A stretch of DNA of 52,026 bases from Heyndrickxia acidiproducens DSM 23148 (GTDB lineage Bacteria > Bacillota > Bacilli > Bacillales > Bacillaceae_C), in assembly GCF_000374345.1 (NCBI RefSeq), contig NZ_KB893995.1, forward strand, positions 1 through 52,026, read 5' to 3'. The position numbers and the translations under genes were made by a program. Below, piece by piece: positions 32,888-42,651 of this stretch. Under the pieces are notes generated by a model, which had not been told where the DNA came from, made no database searches, and saw only the letters and a program-made list of their open reading frames with translations. The stretch's first letter is position 1; every line of letters begins with the position of its first letter.

Positions 32888-32940
32888 AAACCGGTTGCCG
32901 GATTCATGGGTTTTAAACCTGAATCCAGGCAGCCGGTTTA
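32888..32940. terminator. Bidirectional terminator between yneQ and yneR
   Basis: AAACCGG (32888-32894) and CCGGTTT (32933-32939), with inner GGATTCA/GAATCC pairing. It directly abuts both stops. Confidence 0.75.
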
Positions 32941-32942
32941 GG

Positions 32943-33236
32943 CTAATGTTTCTTATAATCATAAGTTGGCTCGTCCCGTTTCGCATCATAGCCGATATAT
33001 AAATCATGGTCATCAAAGTACCATACATCCGCACTTTCCACAAAAAAAGTATGGCCATGCCGTTCAACCGCAGCGGCCGGGTCATCCGGCACATCTTTGC
33101 GGACGCCGAGCGAAAATCCCTGCTGCACGGGGGAAGAACCGCCGTATTTGACAAAAAAACGCACGGCTTCACCATCGTCCAGCTGCATTTCTTCTTTAAA
33201 CCAATCTGCAGCCTCATCACTTATGTAAATTCTCAT
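32943..33236 (-). CDS. yneR: HesB-like protein without cluster cysteines (YneR)
   Basis: 97 residues from ATG 33236 (GGAGGG 9 bases upstream). MRIYISDEAADWFKEEMQLD and the central VRFFVKYGGSSPVQQGFSLG follow the HesB/IscA fold, and 'FFVESADVWYFDDHDLYIGY' matches YneR. As in YneR, the iron-binding cysteines are missing, so it is not a conventional Fe-S scaffold. Role unknown. Same position and orientation as in B. subtilis, next to plsY. Confidence 0.9.
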   Translation of the reverse strand: MRIYISDEAADWFKEEMQLDDGEAVRFFVKYGGSSPVQQGFSLGVRKDVPDDPAAAVERHGHTFFVESADVWYFDDHDLYIGYDAKRDEPTYDYKKH

Positions 33237-33334
33237 GCCAATATTCCCTCCATCTGTCACTTTCAACCCTCTTCATTATAAAACAATGGCGGTGCATTTG
33301 ACTAAATATTGAACCTGACAGAAAGAGTGTGATA

Positions 33335-33934
33335 TTACAGCCAGGTTACTTTTGGCTCTGTTTTTTCCCTGATCCGTTTGATATTCGCTTTATGGCGGTA
33401 TAGTACAAAAGAAGACAGTGCCAGGATGATAACAAACAGCGGCCAATCATGTGTGGCTATCATATAGACCAAAGTGTACAGAACTGCAAAAATAGCGGCA
33501 GAAATGGACGACAGTGACACATACTTGCTGATTTTTAACGTGACCAAAAAGACGATAATAATCAAAATAAATAATGGCCATTGGTATGCGAGGACAACGC
33601 CAGCAGAAGTTGCAACGGCTTTGCCGCCCCGGAATTTTGCAAATATGGGGAAGATGTGGCCGATCACTGCAACCAGTCCGACGAGCAGCGGATGCAAGGT
33701 ATGATCCAAACCAAAGAAGGCAGGTAAAAGGGTTGCCAGCGTTCCCTTTAAAATGTCAGCCGCCATCACAACACTGCCGGCCTTGGTTCCCAGGACCCGG
33801 AATGTATTGGTCGCCCCCAGATTTCCGCTCCCTTGTTCCCGGATATCGATTCCGTAAAAAAGCTTCCCAATGATCAAGCCGGAAGGAATCGAGCCGATCA
33901 GGTAAGCTAAAATAAGCACTAAAACAATATACAT
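33335..33934 (-). CDS. plsY: Acyl-phosphate:glycerol-3-phosphate acyltransferase
   Basis: 199 residues from ATG 33934, with AAGGGG upstream; the frame is open to 33964. An integral membrane enzyme with five hydrophobic helices. PlsY motifs: [19 protein letters not shown] (substrate loop), [21 protein letters not shown] (glycerol-phosphate and phosphate binding) and the third conserved region around [11 protein letters not shown]. It transfers the acyl group from acyl phosphate to glycerol-3-phosphate, the first step of phospholipid synthesis, and works with PlsX. Divergent from yneT. Confidence 0.96.
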   Translation of the reverse strand: MYIVLVLILAYLIGSIPSGLIIGKLFYGIDIREQGSGNLGATNTFRVLGTKAGSVVMAADILKGTLATLLPAFFGLDHTLHPLLVGLVAVIGHIFPIFAKFRGGKAVATSAGVVLAYQWPLFILIIIVFLVTLKISKYVSLSSISAAIFAVLYTLVYMIATHDWPLFVIILALSSFVLYRHKANIKRIREKTEPKVTWL

Positions 33935-34149
33935 GTTCAAAACCCCTTGCGTTCCAATAATCATGCGGAAAAGTTGCTAAGCTTATTGTAGCATGTTCCG
34001 CATGGAAAGAAAAAATATTTTTAAACAAACTGCTCCCCTGCAGTATGCAAAAGTGCACCGGCCGGTAAAAGCAGGAGAAAGCAGCACAGGAATCGAATGT
34101 ATAGTAGGAGTAGAAAAATTATGGTCAACTACAGAAGGAGGATTTTGAT

Positions 34150-34563
34150 ATGGCAATCGAAAATCCAAGCAGAGAAGAGATCAAAAACATTTTAAAAAAG
34201 GCAAAACGCATTGCTGTTGTAGGTTTGAGCAATAACCCGGAAAGAACTTCATATATGGTTTCAGAAGCGATGCAAAAAGCCGGTTATGAAATCATTCCGG
34301 TGAATCCGAAGGCAGATGAAATTTTAGGCGTCAAGGCGGTACCTTCATTAAAGGATATTCAAGGGCATGTGGATATTGTCGATGTGTTCAGGCGTTCCGA
34401 ATATTTGCCGCAGATTGCAAAAGAATTTGATGAAATAGATGCAGATGTATTTTGGGCACAGCTCGGAATTGAAAATGAAGAAGCGTACCAATTTTTGAAG
34501 CAGAAAGGTTATACTGTGGTGATGAACCGCTGTATAAAAGTCGAACATGCGCTGACAAAATAA
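34150..34563 (+). CDS. yneT: CoA-binding domain protein (YneT)
   Basis: 137 residues, GAAGGAGG before the ATG. A Rossmann-like CoA-binding domain as in succinyl-CoA synthetase alpha: AKRIAVVGLSNNPERTSYMVSEAM, then GYEIIPVNPKADEILG and DIVDVFRRSEYLPQIAKEF. VMNRCIKVEHAL ends the fold. It should bind CoA or a related nucleotide; the physiological role is unknown. Conserved between plsY and parE in Bacillus. Confidence 0.93.
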   Translation: MAIENPSREEIKNILKKAKRIAVVGLSNNPERTSYMVSEAMQKAGYEIIPVNPKADEILGVKAVPSLKDIQGHVDIVDVFRRSEYLPQIAKEFDEIDADVFWAQLGIENEEAYQFLKQKGYTVVMNRCIKVEHALTK

Positions 34564-34676
34564 TTTGCATCCGCGGCTAAGAAGCAGGCGTTTCCGTTAA
34601 AGGGCGCTTGCTTTTCTATATTTACAATTTTGATTTTACCGTTACAATGGGTATTAGACGTTTTGAAGAAGTATGC

Positions 34677-34697
34677 TATAATAGGAACGAGTGTTTG
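34677..34697 (+). promoter_or_regulatory. parE-parC promoter -10 with adjacent LexA-like box
   Basis: TATAAT (34677-34682) is followed at once by GGAACGAGTGTTTG (34684-34697). It matches 12 of 14 positions of the Bacillus LexA/DinR consensus CGAACRNRYGTTYC, with a GAAC-N4-GTTT core. The -35 is weak. parE and parC are reported LexA targets in B. subtilis. Confidence 0.55.
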
Positions 34698-34745
34698 TTC
34701 TCTCTCTGGTCAGAGTGGTTCTTGGTGATTGAAAGGGGAATATAT

Positions 34746-36725
34746 GTGGCAAAGAAACAAAATACTTTGGAATATAATGATGATGCCATCCAGGTACTTG
34801 AAGGGCTGGAGGCAGTAAGAAAAAGGCCGGGCATGTATATTGGCTCAACCGATGCACGCGGCCTCCACCATCTTGTCTATGAAATTGTCGACAATGCTGT
34901 CGATGAAGCATTATCCGGTTTTGGCAGCCGTATCATCGTCAAGATACATAAAGACAACAGCATTAGCGTTCAGGATTTCGGGCGCGGCATGCCGGTCGGG
35001 ATTCACAAGCTCGGCAAACCAACAACGGAAATCATCTTAACGGTACTCCATGCCGGCGGAAAATTCGGCCAGGGCGGCTATAAAACGAGCGGCGGTCTGC
35101 ACGGTGTCGGCGCATCGGTTGTAAACGCCTTGTCAGAATGGCTGACAGTAACAATTAACCGTGATGGTTATGTGTACGAACAGCGTTTCCACCATGGCGG
35201 CAAGCCGGAAACGACACTTGAAAAAGTCGGCAAAACCAACCAAACCGGGACAACGATCCACTTTAAACCGGATCCGGCGGTTTTCAGTACAATCACTTAC
35301 AATTACGATACATTATGCGAACGTTTACGCGAATCAGCGTTTTTGCTGAAAGATTTAAAAATTGAAATAACGGATGAACGCTACGGCCAAAAAGACGTTT
35401 TCCATTATGAAAATGGGATCGAGGCATTTGTTGCGTATTTGAACGAGGGAAAAGAAGTGCTGCATCCTGTTGTTTTTATTGAAGGCGAAACAAACGGAAT
35501 CGAAGCAGAGTTTGCTTTTCAATTCAATGACGGATTTTCGGAAAACATCCTTTCGTTTGTGAACAATGTCCGCACAAAAGACGGCGGCACCCATGAAGCG
35601 GGGGCAAAAACGGCCTTGACGCGTGTCGTGAATGATTATGCGCGTAAAGTCGGCATCCTGAAAGAACGCGATAAAAATTTAGAGGGGACAGACATCCGCG
35701 AAGGGTTATCGGCCATTGTGTCAGTCCGCATTCCGGAAGAACTGCTGCAGTTTGAAGGGCAGACGAAAGGAAAACTCGGAACCAGCGAAGCCCGTTCAGC
35801 GGTCGACACGATTGTATCTGAGCACCTTGCCTATTTTTTGGAGGAAAATCCGGAAACGAGCAGTATTTTAATCAAAAAAGCCGTAAAAGCTTCGCAGGCA
35901 CGGGAAGCTGCCCGCAAAGCGCGCGAGGAAGCCAGAAGCGGCAAAAAAAGGAAAAAATCAGAAACCACCTTATCGGGAAAATTAACGCCGGCACAAAGCC
36001 GCAACCCGCGGCGCAATGAATTGTATCTGGTTGAAGGAGACTCTGCGGGCGGCTCGGCAAAACAGGGGCGTGACCGCAAATTCCAGGCCGTGCTCCCGTT
36101 GCGCGGAAAAGTCATCAACACTGAAAAAGCGAAACTCCAGGATATTTTAAAAAACGAAGAGATCAACACGATTATTTACACCATTGGCGCAGGGGTCGGC
36201 CCGGAATTCAATCTGGATGATGCCAATTATGATAAAGTCATCATCATGACCGATGCTGATACGGACGGCGCCCATATCCAGGTGCTGTTATTGACTTTCT
36301 TTTACCGTTACATGAAGCCGCTGATTGAAGCAGGCAAAGTGTATATCGCACTGCCGCCGCTTTTTAAAGTCTCTAAAGGTACCGGCAAAAAGGAAATCAT
36401 CGAATATGCCTGGACGGAAAATGAATTGGATGAAACGATTAAAAAAGTCGGGCGCGGTTATATTTTGCAGCGCTACAAAGGGCTTGGCGAAATGAACGCC
36501 GACCAGTTGTGGGAAACGACGATGAATCCGGAGACCCGCACATTGATTCGTGTGCGGATTGATGATGCGGCCCGGGCGGAACGAAGAATTACGACCTTGA
36601 TGGGCGATAAAGTGGAGCCGAGGCGCCAATGGATCGAGCATCATGTCGCATTTGGTTTGGAAGACGACTCCAATATTTTAGACAATGAGAATTTAATGGT
36701 TGAGGAAGGGGACATGAACGAATGA
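34746..36725 (+). CDS. parE: DNA topoisomerase IV subunit B
   Basis: 659 residues from GTG 34746 (AAAGGGG upstream; the frame is open to 34608). ATPase subunit of topoisomerase IV, which decatenates daughter chromosomes. GHKL ATPase motifs: [13 protein letters not shown] and [21 protein letters not shown] motifs: [16 protein letters not shown] and [15 protein letters not shown] Lys/Arg-rich linker with [15 protein letters not shown] separates the transducer from TOPRIM. The stop overlaps the parC start by 4 bases (ATGA), so the two subunits are made coupled. Confidence 0.97.
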   Translation: MAKKQNTLEYNDDAIQVLEGLEAVRKRPGMYIGSTDARGLHHLVYEIVDNAVDEALSGFGSRIIVKIHKDNSISVQDFGRGMPVGIHKLGKPTTEIILTVLHAGGKFGQGGYKTSGGLHGVGASVVNALSEWLTVTINRDGYVYEQRFHHGGKPETTLEKVGKTNQTGTTIHFKPDPAVFSTITYNYDTLCERLRESAFLLKDLKIEITDERYGQKDVFHYENGIEAFVAYLNEGKEVLHPVVFIEGETNGIEAEFAFQFNDGFSENILSFVNNVRTKDGGTHEAGAKTALTRVVNDYARKVGILKERDKNLEGTDIREGLSAIVSVRIPEELLQFEGQTKGKLGTSEARSAVDTIVSEHLAYFLEENPETSSILIKKAVKASQAREAARKAREEARSGKKRKKSETTLSGKLTPAQSRNPRRNELYLVEGDSAGGSAKQGRDRKFQAVLPLRGKVINTEKAKLQDILKNEEINTIIYTIGAGVGPEFNLDDANYDKVIIMTDADTDGAHIQVLLLTFFYRYMKPLIEAGKVYIALPPLFKVSKGTGKKEIIEYAWTENELDETIKKVGRGYILQRYKGLGEMNADQLWETTMNPETRTLIRVRIDDAARAERRITTLMGDKVEPRRQWIEHHVAFGLEDDSNILDNENLMVEEGDMNE

Positions 36726-39166
36726 CAATGGCAGAACGCTTTCAGGATTTGCCTTTAGAAGAGGTGCTTGGCGACCGTTTTGGGCGCTACAGCAAATACA
36801 TCATTCAAGACCGTGCCCTTCCGGATGCCAGAGACGGGTTGAAGCCGGTGCAAAGGCGGATCCTGTATGCCATGCATATGGAAGGCAATACGGCAGAAAA
36901 AAACTTCAGAAAATCTGCTAAAACAGTCGGCAATGTCATCGGCAATTACCATCCGCACGGCGACTCTTCTGTTTATGAAGCAATGGTGCGGATGAGCCAG
37001 GACTGGAAATTGCGCAGCGTCCTGATTGAAATGCACGGAAATAACGGCAGCATCGACGGCGACCCGGCCGCGGCCATGCGGTATACAGAAGCAAGATTAT
37101 CCCCGATTGCAGCTGAACTCCTTCATGATATTGATAAAGAAACGGTTCACTTCATCCCGAATTTTGATGATACGGCCAATGAGCCAACCGTCTTGCCTGC
37201 AAGATTTCCTAATCTGCTTGTGAACGGTTCAACCGGTATTTCAGCCGGCTATGCAACTGACATCCCGCCCCATAATTTGGGCGAAATCATTGACGGCGCG
37301 ATTATGCGGATTGAAAACCCGGACTGTACGATTGAAGATTTAATGGCCGTCATAAAGGGGCCTGATTTTCCAACAGGCGGCATCATCCAGGGCGTCGAAG
37401 GCATTAAAAAAGCATACAAAACCGGTAAAGGGAAAATGGTGGTCAGAGGCAAAACCGCCATTGAAGATATGCGCGGCGGCCGCCAGCAGATCGTCATCAC
37501 GGAAATCCCTTACGAAGTCAACAAAGCCAATCTGGTTAAAAAAATGGATGAATTCCGCATTGACCGCAAAGTCGAAGGCATGTCGGAAGTCCGCGACGAG
37601 ACGGACCGGACAGGCCTGCGCATCGTCATTGAACTGAAAAAAGATGCCGATGCAAACAGCGTGCTGAATTATTTGTTTAAAAATACTGATCTGCAAGTAT
37701 CCTATAATTTCAATATGGTAGCCATCCATAACCGGCGTCCGCAGCTGATGGGTTTAAGGGAATTGCTGGATGCCTATATTACGCACCAGAAAGAAGTCGT
37801 CACGAAACGAACTGAATTTGACCTCAAAAAAGCGCGCGACAGGAAGCATATTGTCGATGGGCTGATGAAGGCTTTGTCAATTTTAGATGAAGTGATTGCG
37901 GCCATCCGGGCATCAAAAGACAAACGGGACGCAAAAGCAAACATCATGGCCGGGTTCGGCTTTACGGAACCGCAGGCCGAAGCGATTGTTTCCCTGCAAT
38001 TGTACCGCTTGACAAATACAGATATCACCACCCTGCAGCAGGAATTCGAAGAGCTGGAGAAAAGAATTAAGGACTATACGGCCATTTTATCCAGTGATAA
38101 AAAGCTGCAGTCAGTCATCATAAAAGAATTAAAAGAGATCCGGAAAAAATACGCGGACGCAAGAAGAACGGCGATTGAGGCAGAAATTCAGGAGTTAAAA
38201 ATCAATCTTGAGGCCATGGTTCCGAATGAAGATGTGATCGTCACCGTTACAAAAGCAGGTTATGTAAAACGGACAAGCATCCGCTCCTATACCGCATCAA
38301 ACGGGCGCGACCTATCCATCAAAGACAGAGACCGCCTGCTCTTTATGCAGCAGTTGAATACGGTAAACGTGGTGCTGCTGTTTACCAATAAAGGAAATTA
38401 TATTTATATGCCGGTCCATGAATTACCGGATATCCGCTGGAAAGACCTCGGCCAGCATATCGCAAATATTGTGCCGATTGAGCGTGATGAAGAAATCATG
38501 AAAGTGCTGCCGGTTGAAGACTTCAAGCTGCCGCAATTCATCTTGTTCTTTACAAAAAACGGGATGGCAAAGAAGACGGAATTGCATCATTACCAGGCAC
38601 AGCGTTATTCAAAAGCGCTGGTTGCGATTCATTTAAAAGGGGATGATGAAGTCATAGATGTCCATATGACGGACGGTACAAAGGACGTCTTTTTGGCTAC
38701 GAAATACGGTTACGGCCTGTTGTTCAGCGAAGAAGAAATCAATGTGGTCGGCCAGCGTGCATCCGGCGTAAAAGGCATGAATTTAAAAGACGGCGACCGG
38801 TTGATCGGCGGCAAAGTCATTGAAAACCCGGACAAAAATAAAATTTTTATCGCAACGCAAAGGGGCGCTGTGAAGAAAATGAGGTTGTCCGAATTTGAAA
38901 AAGCAAGCCGTGCCAAACGCGGTGTTGTGATGCTGCGCGAGTTGAAAGCCCATCCGCACCGGGTTGCGGGCGTGGAAATTATAGATGATACGGACACCGT
39001 TTGGATCCATACAGCAAAAGACCATCTTGAGGAAATTGCGATGCAACATCTGCGCGATAACGATCGCTATTCAAACGGATCTTTTGTTTTGGATGAAAGC
39101 GAAAATGGTGAAGTAATTGAAGTTTGGGCCGAAGAGAAGGAAAAAGATACAACGGATGAAAGTTAA
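36722..39166 (+). CDS. parC: DNA topoisomerase IV subunit A
   Basis: 814 residues, start overlapping parE (a second ATG two codons later is possible). It carries the DNA-cleaving tyrosine in [14 protein letters not shown] (Y121). The quinolone-resistance region reads [19 protein letters not shown], with the wild-type-like serines and acidic residue, so no resistance change is apparent. The breakage-reunion domain is followed by a long coiled region (about 430-500) and a six-bladed C-terminal beta-pinwheel. It forms an A2B2 enzyme with ParE. Confidence 0.97.
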   Translation: MTMAERFQDLPLEEVLGDRFGRYSKYIIQDRALPDARDGLKPVQRRILYAMHMEGNTAEKNFRKSAKTVGNVIGNYHPHGDSSVYEAMVRMSQDWKLRSVLIEMHGNNGSIDGDPAAAMRYTEARLSPIAAELLHDIDKETVHFIPNFDDTANEPTVLPARFPNLLVNGSTGISAGYATDIPPHNLGEIIDGAIMRIENPDCTIEDLMAVIKGPDFPTGGIIQGVEGIKKAYKTGKGKMVVRGKTAIEDMRGGRQQIVITEIPYEVNKANLVKKMDEFRIDRKVEGMSEVRDETDRTGLRIVIELKKDADANSVLNYLFKNTDLQVSYNFNMVAIHNRRPQLMGLRELLDAYITHQKEVVTKRTEFDLKKARDRKHIVDGLMKALSILDEVIAAIRASKDKRDAKANIMAGFGFTEPQAEAIVSLQLYRLTNTDITTLQQEFEELEKRIKDYTAILSSDKKLQSVIIKELKEIRKKYADARRTAIEAEIQELKINLEAMVPNEDVIVTVTKAGYVKRTSIRSYTASNGRDLSIKDRDRLLFMQQLNTVNVVLLFTNKGNYIYMPVHELPDIRWKDLGQHIANIVPIERDEEIMKVLPVEDFKLPQFILFFTKNGMAKKTELHHYQAQRYSKALVAIHLKGDDEVIDVHMTDGTKDVFLATKYGYGLLFSEEEINVVGQRASGVKGMNLKDGDRLIGGKVIENPDKNKIFIATQRGAVKKMRLSEFEKASRAKRGVVMLRELKAHPHRVAGVEIIDDTDTVWIHTAKDHLEEIAMQHLRDNDRYSNGSFVLDESENGEVIEVWAEEKEKDTTDES

Positions 39167-39167
39167 T

Positions 39168-39206
39168 GAAAAAAGTGTTTGCCGTAAACAGGCAGACACT
39201 TTTTTC
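39168..39206 (+). terminator. Terminator of parE-parC
   Basis: GAAAAAAGTGTTTGCC and GGCAGACACTTTTTTC form a 15-bp stem with one G-T pair, directly after the stop codon. Confidence 0.9.
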
Positions 39207-39284
39207 ATCTTCAGCCAATGATTACATAGAAACGTATTATCCTGTACATCCTAAAATTAACACAAGATGCAGGGGTGGATTTGT

Positions 39285-40052
39285 ATGAAACGCGAATATG
39301 TATTGGCATTGCTCGCTTTTTTGTTTATGTCCATGAGTACGGTTGCCATCACCTATGCAGGTGAACAGGCGCAAATGAAGGATGCAAGCATTCATCATTA
39401 TGATGAGGACATCACAGGCGATGGCAAAAAAGATTCAATTGTGCTGAAAGGTATGCCGTTTGAAAAACGCGGCCGTTATTTGAAAAAGATCCGGGCGGAT
39501 ATATCCACATCAGACGGCAAAGCTTTCCGAATTGATTATGAACCGGGTTATGAACCTGCATTACAGTTTGTTGATCTGAATCATGATGGCGTCAAAGATG
39601 TGCTCGGTTTTAGCGAAAGCGGCGGAAGCGGCGGAATAATCCGGTACCGGCTGGATACTTTCAGCGGAGGCGTTGGAAAAAGCCTTCCATTACCGCCTGC
39701 ACTGAAACTGGCCGGTAAGTTTGAGGACGTGTTTGCGGCAAGTTTGAGAATGGAAGATACAAAGTCCACTTATTTCATCGATTTACGGAAACGGAAAGAC
39801 GACTATATCCGGCTTGGTATCTACCAGCATGATGGGACGCTGAATGAACCGCTGGAATTAATGATTGATCCTGTCGCGGTCTATAAGCCGCAAAAAGTGA
39901 AAGGCAAAAAAGGCTTCGGATTGACCGGTTACCAGCAAGTCAGCGGGGCCTATCATGCAGACCGGCTTGGTACTGTCGTGTCAACCTGGTACTTTGAAGA
40001 CGGCAAATGGCAGCTGATAAACGCAAAATGGCAGCGGCCGCACACTTCTTAG
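39285..40052 (+). CDS. Secreted protein with calcium-binding-like Asp loops
   Basis: 255 residues from ATG 39285 (CAGGGGTGG upstream). A typical signal peptide: KREYVLALLAFLFMSMSTVA with cleavage likely after ITYA. The mature part has two Asp-rich loops, DEDITGDGKKDSIVLKG and DLNHDGVKDVLGFSES, each reading like a D-x-x-x-D-G-x-x-D FG-GAP/VCBS-type calcium loop. Overall it looks like a beta-propeller fragment or VCBS-like protein on the cell surface. I recognise no named family. It precedes the STAY-GREEN-like gene by 45 bases, so the two may be co-transcribed. Confidence 0.7.
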   Translation: MKREYVLALLAFLFMSMSTVAITYAGEQAQMKDASIHHYDEDITGDGKKDSIVLKGMPFEKRGRYLKKIRADISTSDGKAFRIDYEPGYEPALQFVDLNHDGVKDVLGFSESGGSGGIIRYRLDTFSGGVGKSLPLPPALKLAGKFEDVFAASLRMEDTKSTYFIDLRKRKDDYIRLGIYQHDGTLNEPLELMIDPVAVYKPQKVKGKKGFGLTGYQQVSGAYHADRLGTVVSTWYFEDGKWQLINAKWQRPHTS

Positions 40053-40097
40053 GCAAGTATCATATCATATTGAAAAGAGCTGTAGGGGGAATGCAGT

Positions 40098-40553
40098 ATG
40101 ATGTTACCCGTTCAGAATCAATTATCCGTTTCTTTCATACCGCCGGTTTCCGCTCATTTCCCGTTACAAGGCAGAAAATATACGGCAACCTATTCAGCAA
40201 TCACCGGAGATATATTTGCGGCCGTCGGAAATCGTTTTGCCATTGGCACGATGAACACAAGCAAGCAGGATTTTCTGAAAGCAGAATGGAAAACGATCCT
40301 CGGAGAATTTATGCTGCTGGGGACAATAGACCTGTCATGCAGCGAAGAGGAAAGAACCCTTGCCCAAGTAAGATCACTCATTTTCAAAAAAGAACTGCCA
40401 AAATTACTATCGGCAATCTTTCATGGTGACCGGGATTTTCTCCATTACTATCCGCTGCTTCTCGATGCCCCGATCCGGATCGAATTCCGTTCCAATATCA
40501 AAGAACTGCAGCAGTGCCTGGATTTCGGGACACCGAGGCAGTATTTGGCTTAA
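40098..40553 (+). CDS. STAY-GREEN (SGR) family protein
   Basis: 151 residues; GGGGGA lies 7 bases before ATG 40098. The SGR domain fills the whole protein: LSVSFIPPVSAHFPLQGRKYTATYSAITGDIF at the start, EWKTILGEFMLLGTIDLSC in the middle, and IFKKELPKLLSAIFHGDRDFLHYYPLLLDAPIRIEF to FGTPRQYLA at the end. In plants SGR removes magnesium from chlorophyll a; bacterial homologues in non-photosynthetic species are known, and some have this activity in vitro. What a Bacillus does with it is unknown. Candidates are other metallated tetrapyrroles or a non-tetrapyrrole substrate. Confidence 0.8.
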   Translation: MMLPVQNQLSVSFIPPVSAHFPLQGRKYTATYSAITGDIFAAVGNRFAIGTMNTSKQDFLKAEWKTILGEFMLLGTIDLSCSEEERTLAQVRSLIFKKELPKLLSAIFHGDRDFLHYYPLLLDAPIRIEFRSNIKELQQCLDFGTPRQYLA

Positions 40554-40555
40554 AA

Positions 40556-40584
40556 AAGCTCCCTTGATGGGGAGTTTTTATTTT
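40556..40584 (+). terminator. Terminator of the SGR-family gene
   Basis: GCTCCC (40558-40563) pairs with GGGGAG (40569-40574), followed by TTTTTATTTT. Confidence 0.75.
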
Positions 40585-40788
40585 GAGAAAAAGTATGTAT
40601 GAAAAAAACATTTTTTCTGAGTTGGAAACGTCAATCTACTATCAAGGTTTGTGCTAATTTAATTATTGATAATATTTGACTAATAAAATATTATATTTAG
40701 TTCGTTAGGTGTGCAACGAAATCTTTCAGGATTCAGAAAAATTGAGAAACAATAGGTCAAAAAGGAACCTCAATGAAAAAAATTCGTT

Positions 40789-40794
40789 TATAAT
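40789..40794 (+). promoter_or_regulatory. -10 hexamer of the second MFS gene
   Basis: A perfect TATAAT, with transcription expected to start near 40801. This makes the ATG at 40804 practically leaderless and favours the TTG at 40828 as start. No good -35 is seen, so an activator may be needed. Confidence 0.5.
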
Positions 40795-40827
40795 AAAAGC
40801 ACAATGGTAAATGGGAGAAGAGAAAAA

Positions 40828-42108
40828 TTGGAAAAACAAAGAAGTAAGTACAGATGGGTTGTTTTTGCTGCAGTGCTATTTTCGTATATGATCATTGTAA
40901 GCCAGAGGACGGCACCGGGGTTGATTCCAGACCGGTTAATGAGCGATTTTCATATTACGGCTGCAGCAATTGGGTTACTGACAGGGATGCAATTTTTGGC
41001 ATATGCCGGATTGCAAATTCCAATCGGGGTATTATCCGACCGGTTTGGGCCAAATATTTTTTTGATTGTAGGCACATTGTTCAACGGTGCCGGGACATTT
41101 TTGTACAGCATTGCGCCGAATGAAGCAGTATTATTCCTATCCCGCCTGTTGACAGGAATGGGTGATGCGACAATATGGATTAATCTTGTCCTGATCTTGA
41201 GCCAGTGGTTTTATGTGAAAGAGTTTGTCGGGCTGATCGGATATGCTGGCATGGCAGGCAGTGTCGGTTCCCTATTGGCAACGGTTCCTTTAACTGCGTG
41301 GATCTCAGCGTCAGGATGGCGGCATCCGTTTTTCGTAATGGGAATTACCCTTTTATTTTGTGCTGCTATGCTTTATGCCGTGTTGGTTCGAATTCCAAAG
41401 AAATGGGAAGAAAACGGGCCAAATCGGCAGAAATCAAGCCCAAAGAAAGAAATAAATCATGAAAAAGCAGCTGCTGTTTTACAGCGGGTATTTACGAGCA
41501 GGCAGGCATGGGCAACCTTTTTATGCCACTTTGGGATTGTCGGTACATATGTCGGCTTTATCGGTTCCTGGGCAGTGCCGTATGGGATGGAAATACTTGG
41601 GATGTCTCGTTCCGGCGCCAGCCAATTAATTATGATCGGTTTGATTGGGGCGATTATTGGCGCACCCGTTACAAGTTGGATTGCCGGTAGAATGAAATCG
41701 CGGAAGCGCCCCTACATAGTTGTTCAGGCTGCAATTTTCTTTGCATGGTCTGTATTTATGATGAGCAGCGGGAAACCGCCATTATTTCTTGTCGTATTGT
41801 TGTTTTTTATTATCGGTTATGGAAACGGGGCAAGTGCGCTCACGTTTGCGGTTGTCCGCCATTCGTTCGATGTCAGGGAAGTCGGTGTTGTCTCCGGCTT
41901 TGCCAATACTGGCGGGTTTTTAAGTGCGGTTCTGCTGCCGAGTATTTTCGGGAAAGTGTTGGACCATTTTCACGCGGTGTCGATGCTTGCCGGCTACCAC
42001 TACGGATTTATCATCCCGGCTTTCTTTTCGCTATTTGGAATTATTGGTGTCTTGATGATTCAGGAAAAGCACGCGGAAGCAAACGTTCTCGGCGGGCAAA
42101 ATCTTTGA
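40828..42108 (+). CDS. MFS transporter (12 helices)
   Basis: 426 residues from TTG 40828, which has GGGAGAAGAG upstream; an ATG at 40804 lies almost at the predicted transcription start. Twelve hydrophobic helices split by a polar loop (PKKWEENGPNRQKSSPKKEI) in the middle. Motif A reads GVLSDRFGPNIFL after helix 2; helix 1 carries SQRTAPGLIPDRLMSDFHIT, reminiscent of nitrate/nitrite and anion:cation symporter groups rather than drug exporters. The substrate is unclear. No partner gene; the following 460 bases are non-coding. Confidence 0.85.
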   Translation: MEKQRSKYRWVVFAAVLFSYMIIVSQRTAPGLIPDRLMSDFHITAAAIGLLTGMQFLAYAGLQIPIGVLSDRFGPNIFLIVGTLFNGAGTFLYSIAPNEAVLFLSRLLTGMGDATIWINLVLILSQWFYVKEFVGLIGYAGMAGSVGSLLATVPLTAWISASGWRHPFFVMGITLLFCAAMLYAVLVRIPKKWEENGPNRQKSSPKKEINHEKAAAVLQRVFTSRQAWATFLCHFGIVGTYVGFIGSWAVPYGMEILGMSRSGASQLIMIGLIGAIIGAPVTSWIAGRMKSRKRPYIVVQAAIFFAWSVFMMSSGKPPLFLVVLLFFIIGYGNGASALTFAVVRHSFDVREVGVVSGFANTGGFLSAVLLPSIFGKVLDHFHAVSMLAGYHYGFIIPAFFSLFGIIGVLMIQEKHAEANVLGGQNL

Positions 42109-42417
42109 TGTTAGAATTAAAAAACTTCTTATGTGAATGAACCACGTTTTTCAAAATTAAAGAACAAATGATTTACTCATAGTTGAGAATCTTATAAACT
42201 GAAAGTATAGTAAGCAAATTCAAAACGGGTTTGAGGAGATAGAAGGTATACAGACTAAAGCGTGACCCAACCAGTTGATGATCATGGCTATTCTTGGCGC
42301 ATTGTTGGATTTTCGTTGTGTGTCTGATTCTCAAGCGTAATTATTTAACCTAACCGGGTTAGGGCTTAGAAAAAGCAATGAAAAATTAGTAAAAAAAGTA
42401 TACGCAATCCTTTTCAA
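42109..42417. other. Non-coding region between the MFS gene and the PPDK operon
   Basis: No open frame with a ribosome binding site. One short inverted repeat, CCTAACC/GGTTAGG (42349-42363), without a T-run. No tRNA or known RNA motif seen; AT-rich. Confidence 0.5.
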
Positions 42418-42451
42418 TGTGTTATACTATATTTGTATTGAGTATAACACA
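42418..42451. promoter_or_regulatory. Inverted pair of CcpN-like boxes upstream of the PPDK operon
   Basis: TGTGTTATACT (42418-42428) and its inverse AGTATAACACA (42441-42451) each match all 11 positions of the CcpN box as I remember it (TRTGHYATAYW). CcpN represses gluconeogenic genes (gapB, pckA) in B. subtilis when glycolysis runs. PPDK makes phosphoenolpyruvate from pyruvate, a gluconeogenic reaction, so the site makes sense. Confidence 0.65.
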
Positions 42452-42504
42452 ATTGCTGCACATTGAATATATATATAGTAAGGCAGCAGCAGTGAAAGGG
42501 GAAA

Positions 42505-42651
42505 ATGGTTGGAAACTTTATACATATTGAGCAGCTGAACCATCATTTTAAAAGCCGCTCAGAAAAAAGGGTGTGGACAATACGTTGGAACAAAAAGAAG
42601 TCGTGCATGTCATATCGGATTCAGTCGGAGAAACTGCCGAATTTGTTGTGA
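42505..42651 (+). CDS. Possible 48-codon upstream reading frame overlapping the PRP gene
   Basis: ATG 42505 is preceded by AAAGGGGA, a better binding site than that of the PRP gene itself. The frame (MVGNFIHIEQLNHHFKSRSE...) overlaps the PRP gene by about 79 bases in another frame. It may be a leader that couples translation, or chance. No family recognised. Confidence 0.3.
   Translation: MVGNFIHIEQLNHHFKSRSEKRVWTIRWNKKKSCMSYRIQSEKLPNLL

Noticed and set aside
34684..34697. The same site as a random GAAC/GTTT match
   Set aside because: Kept as LexA-like because of its exact position after the -10 and the reported parEC link in B. subtilis, but listed with moderate confidence only.
36960..37020. 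Quinolone-resistance change in ParC
   Set aside because: The [15 protein letters not shown] region carries the usual susceptible residues.
42349..42363. CCTAACC/GGTTAGG repeat as terminator of the MFS gene
   Set aside because: No T-run, only one base between the arms, and 240 bases from the stop codon.
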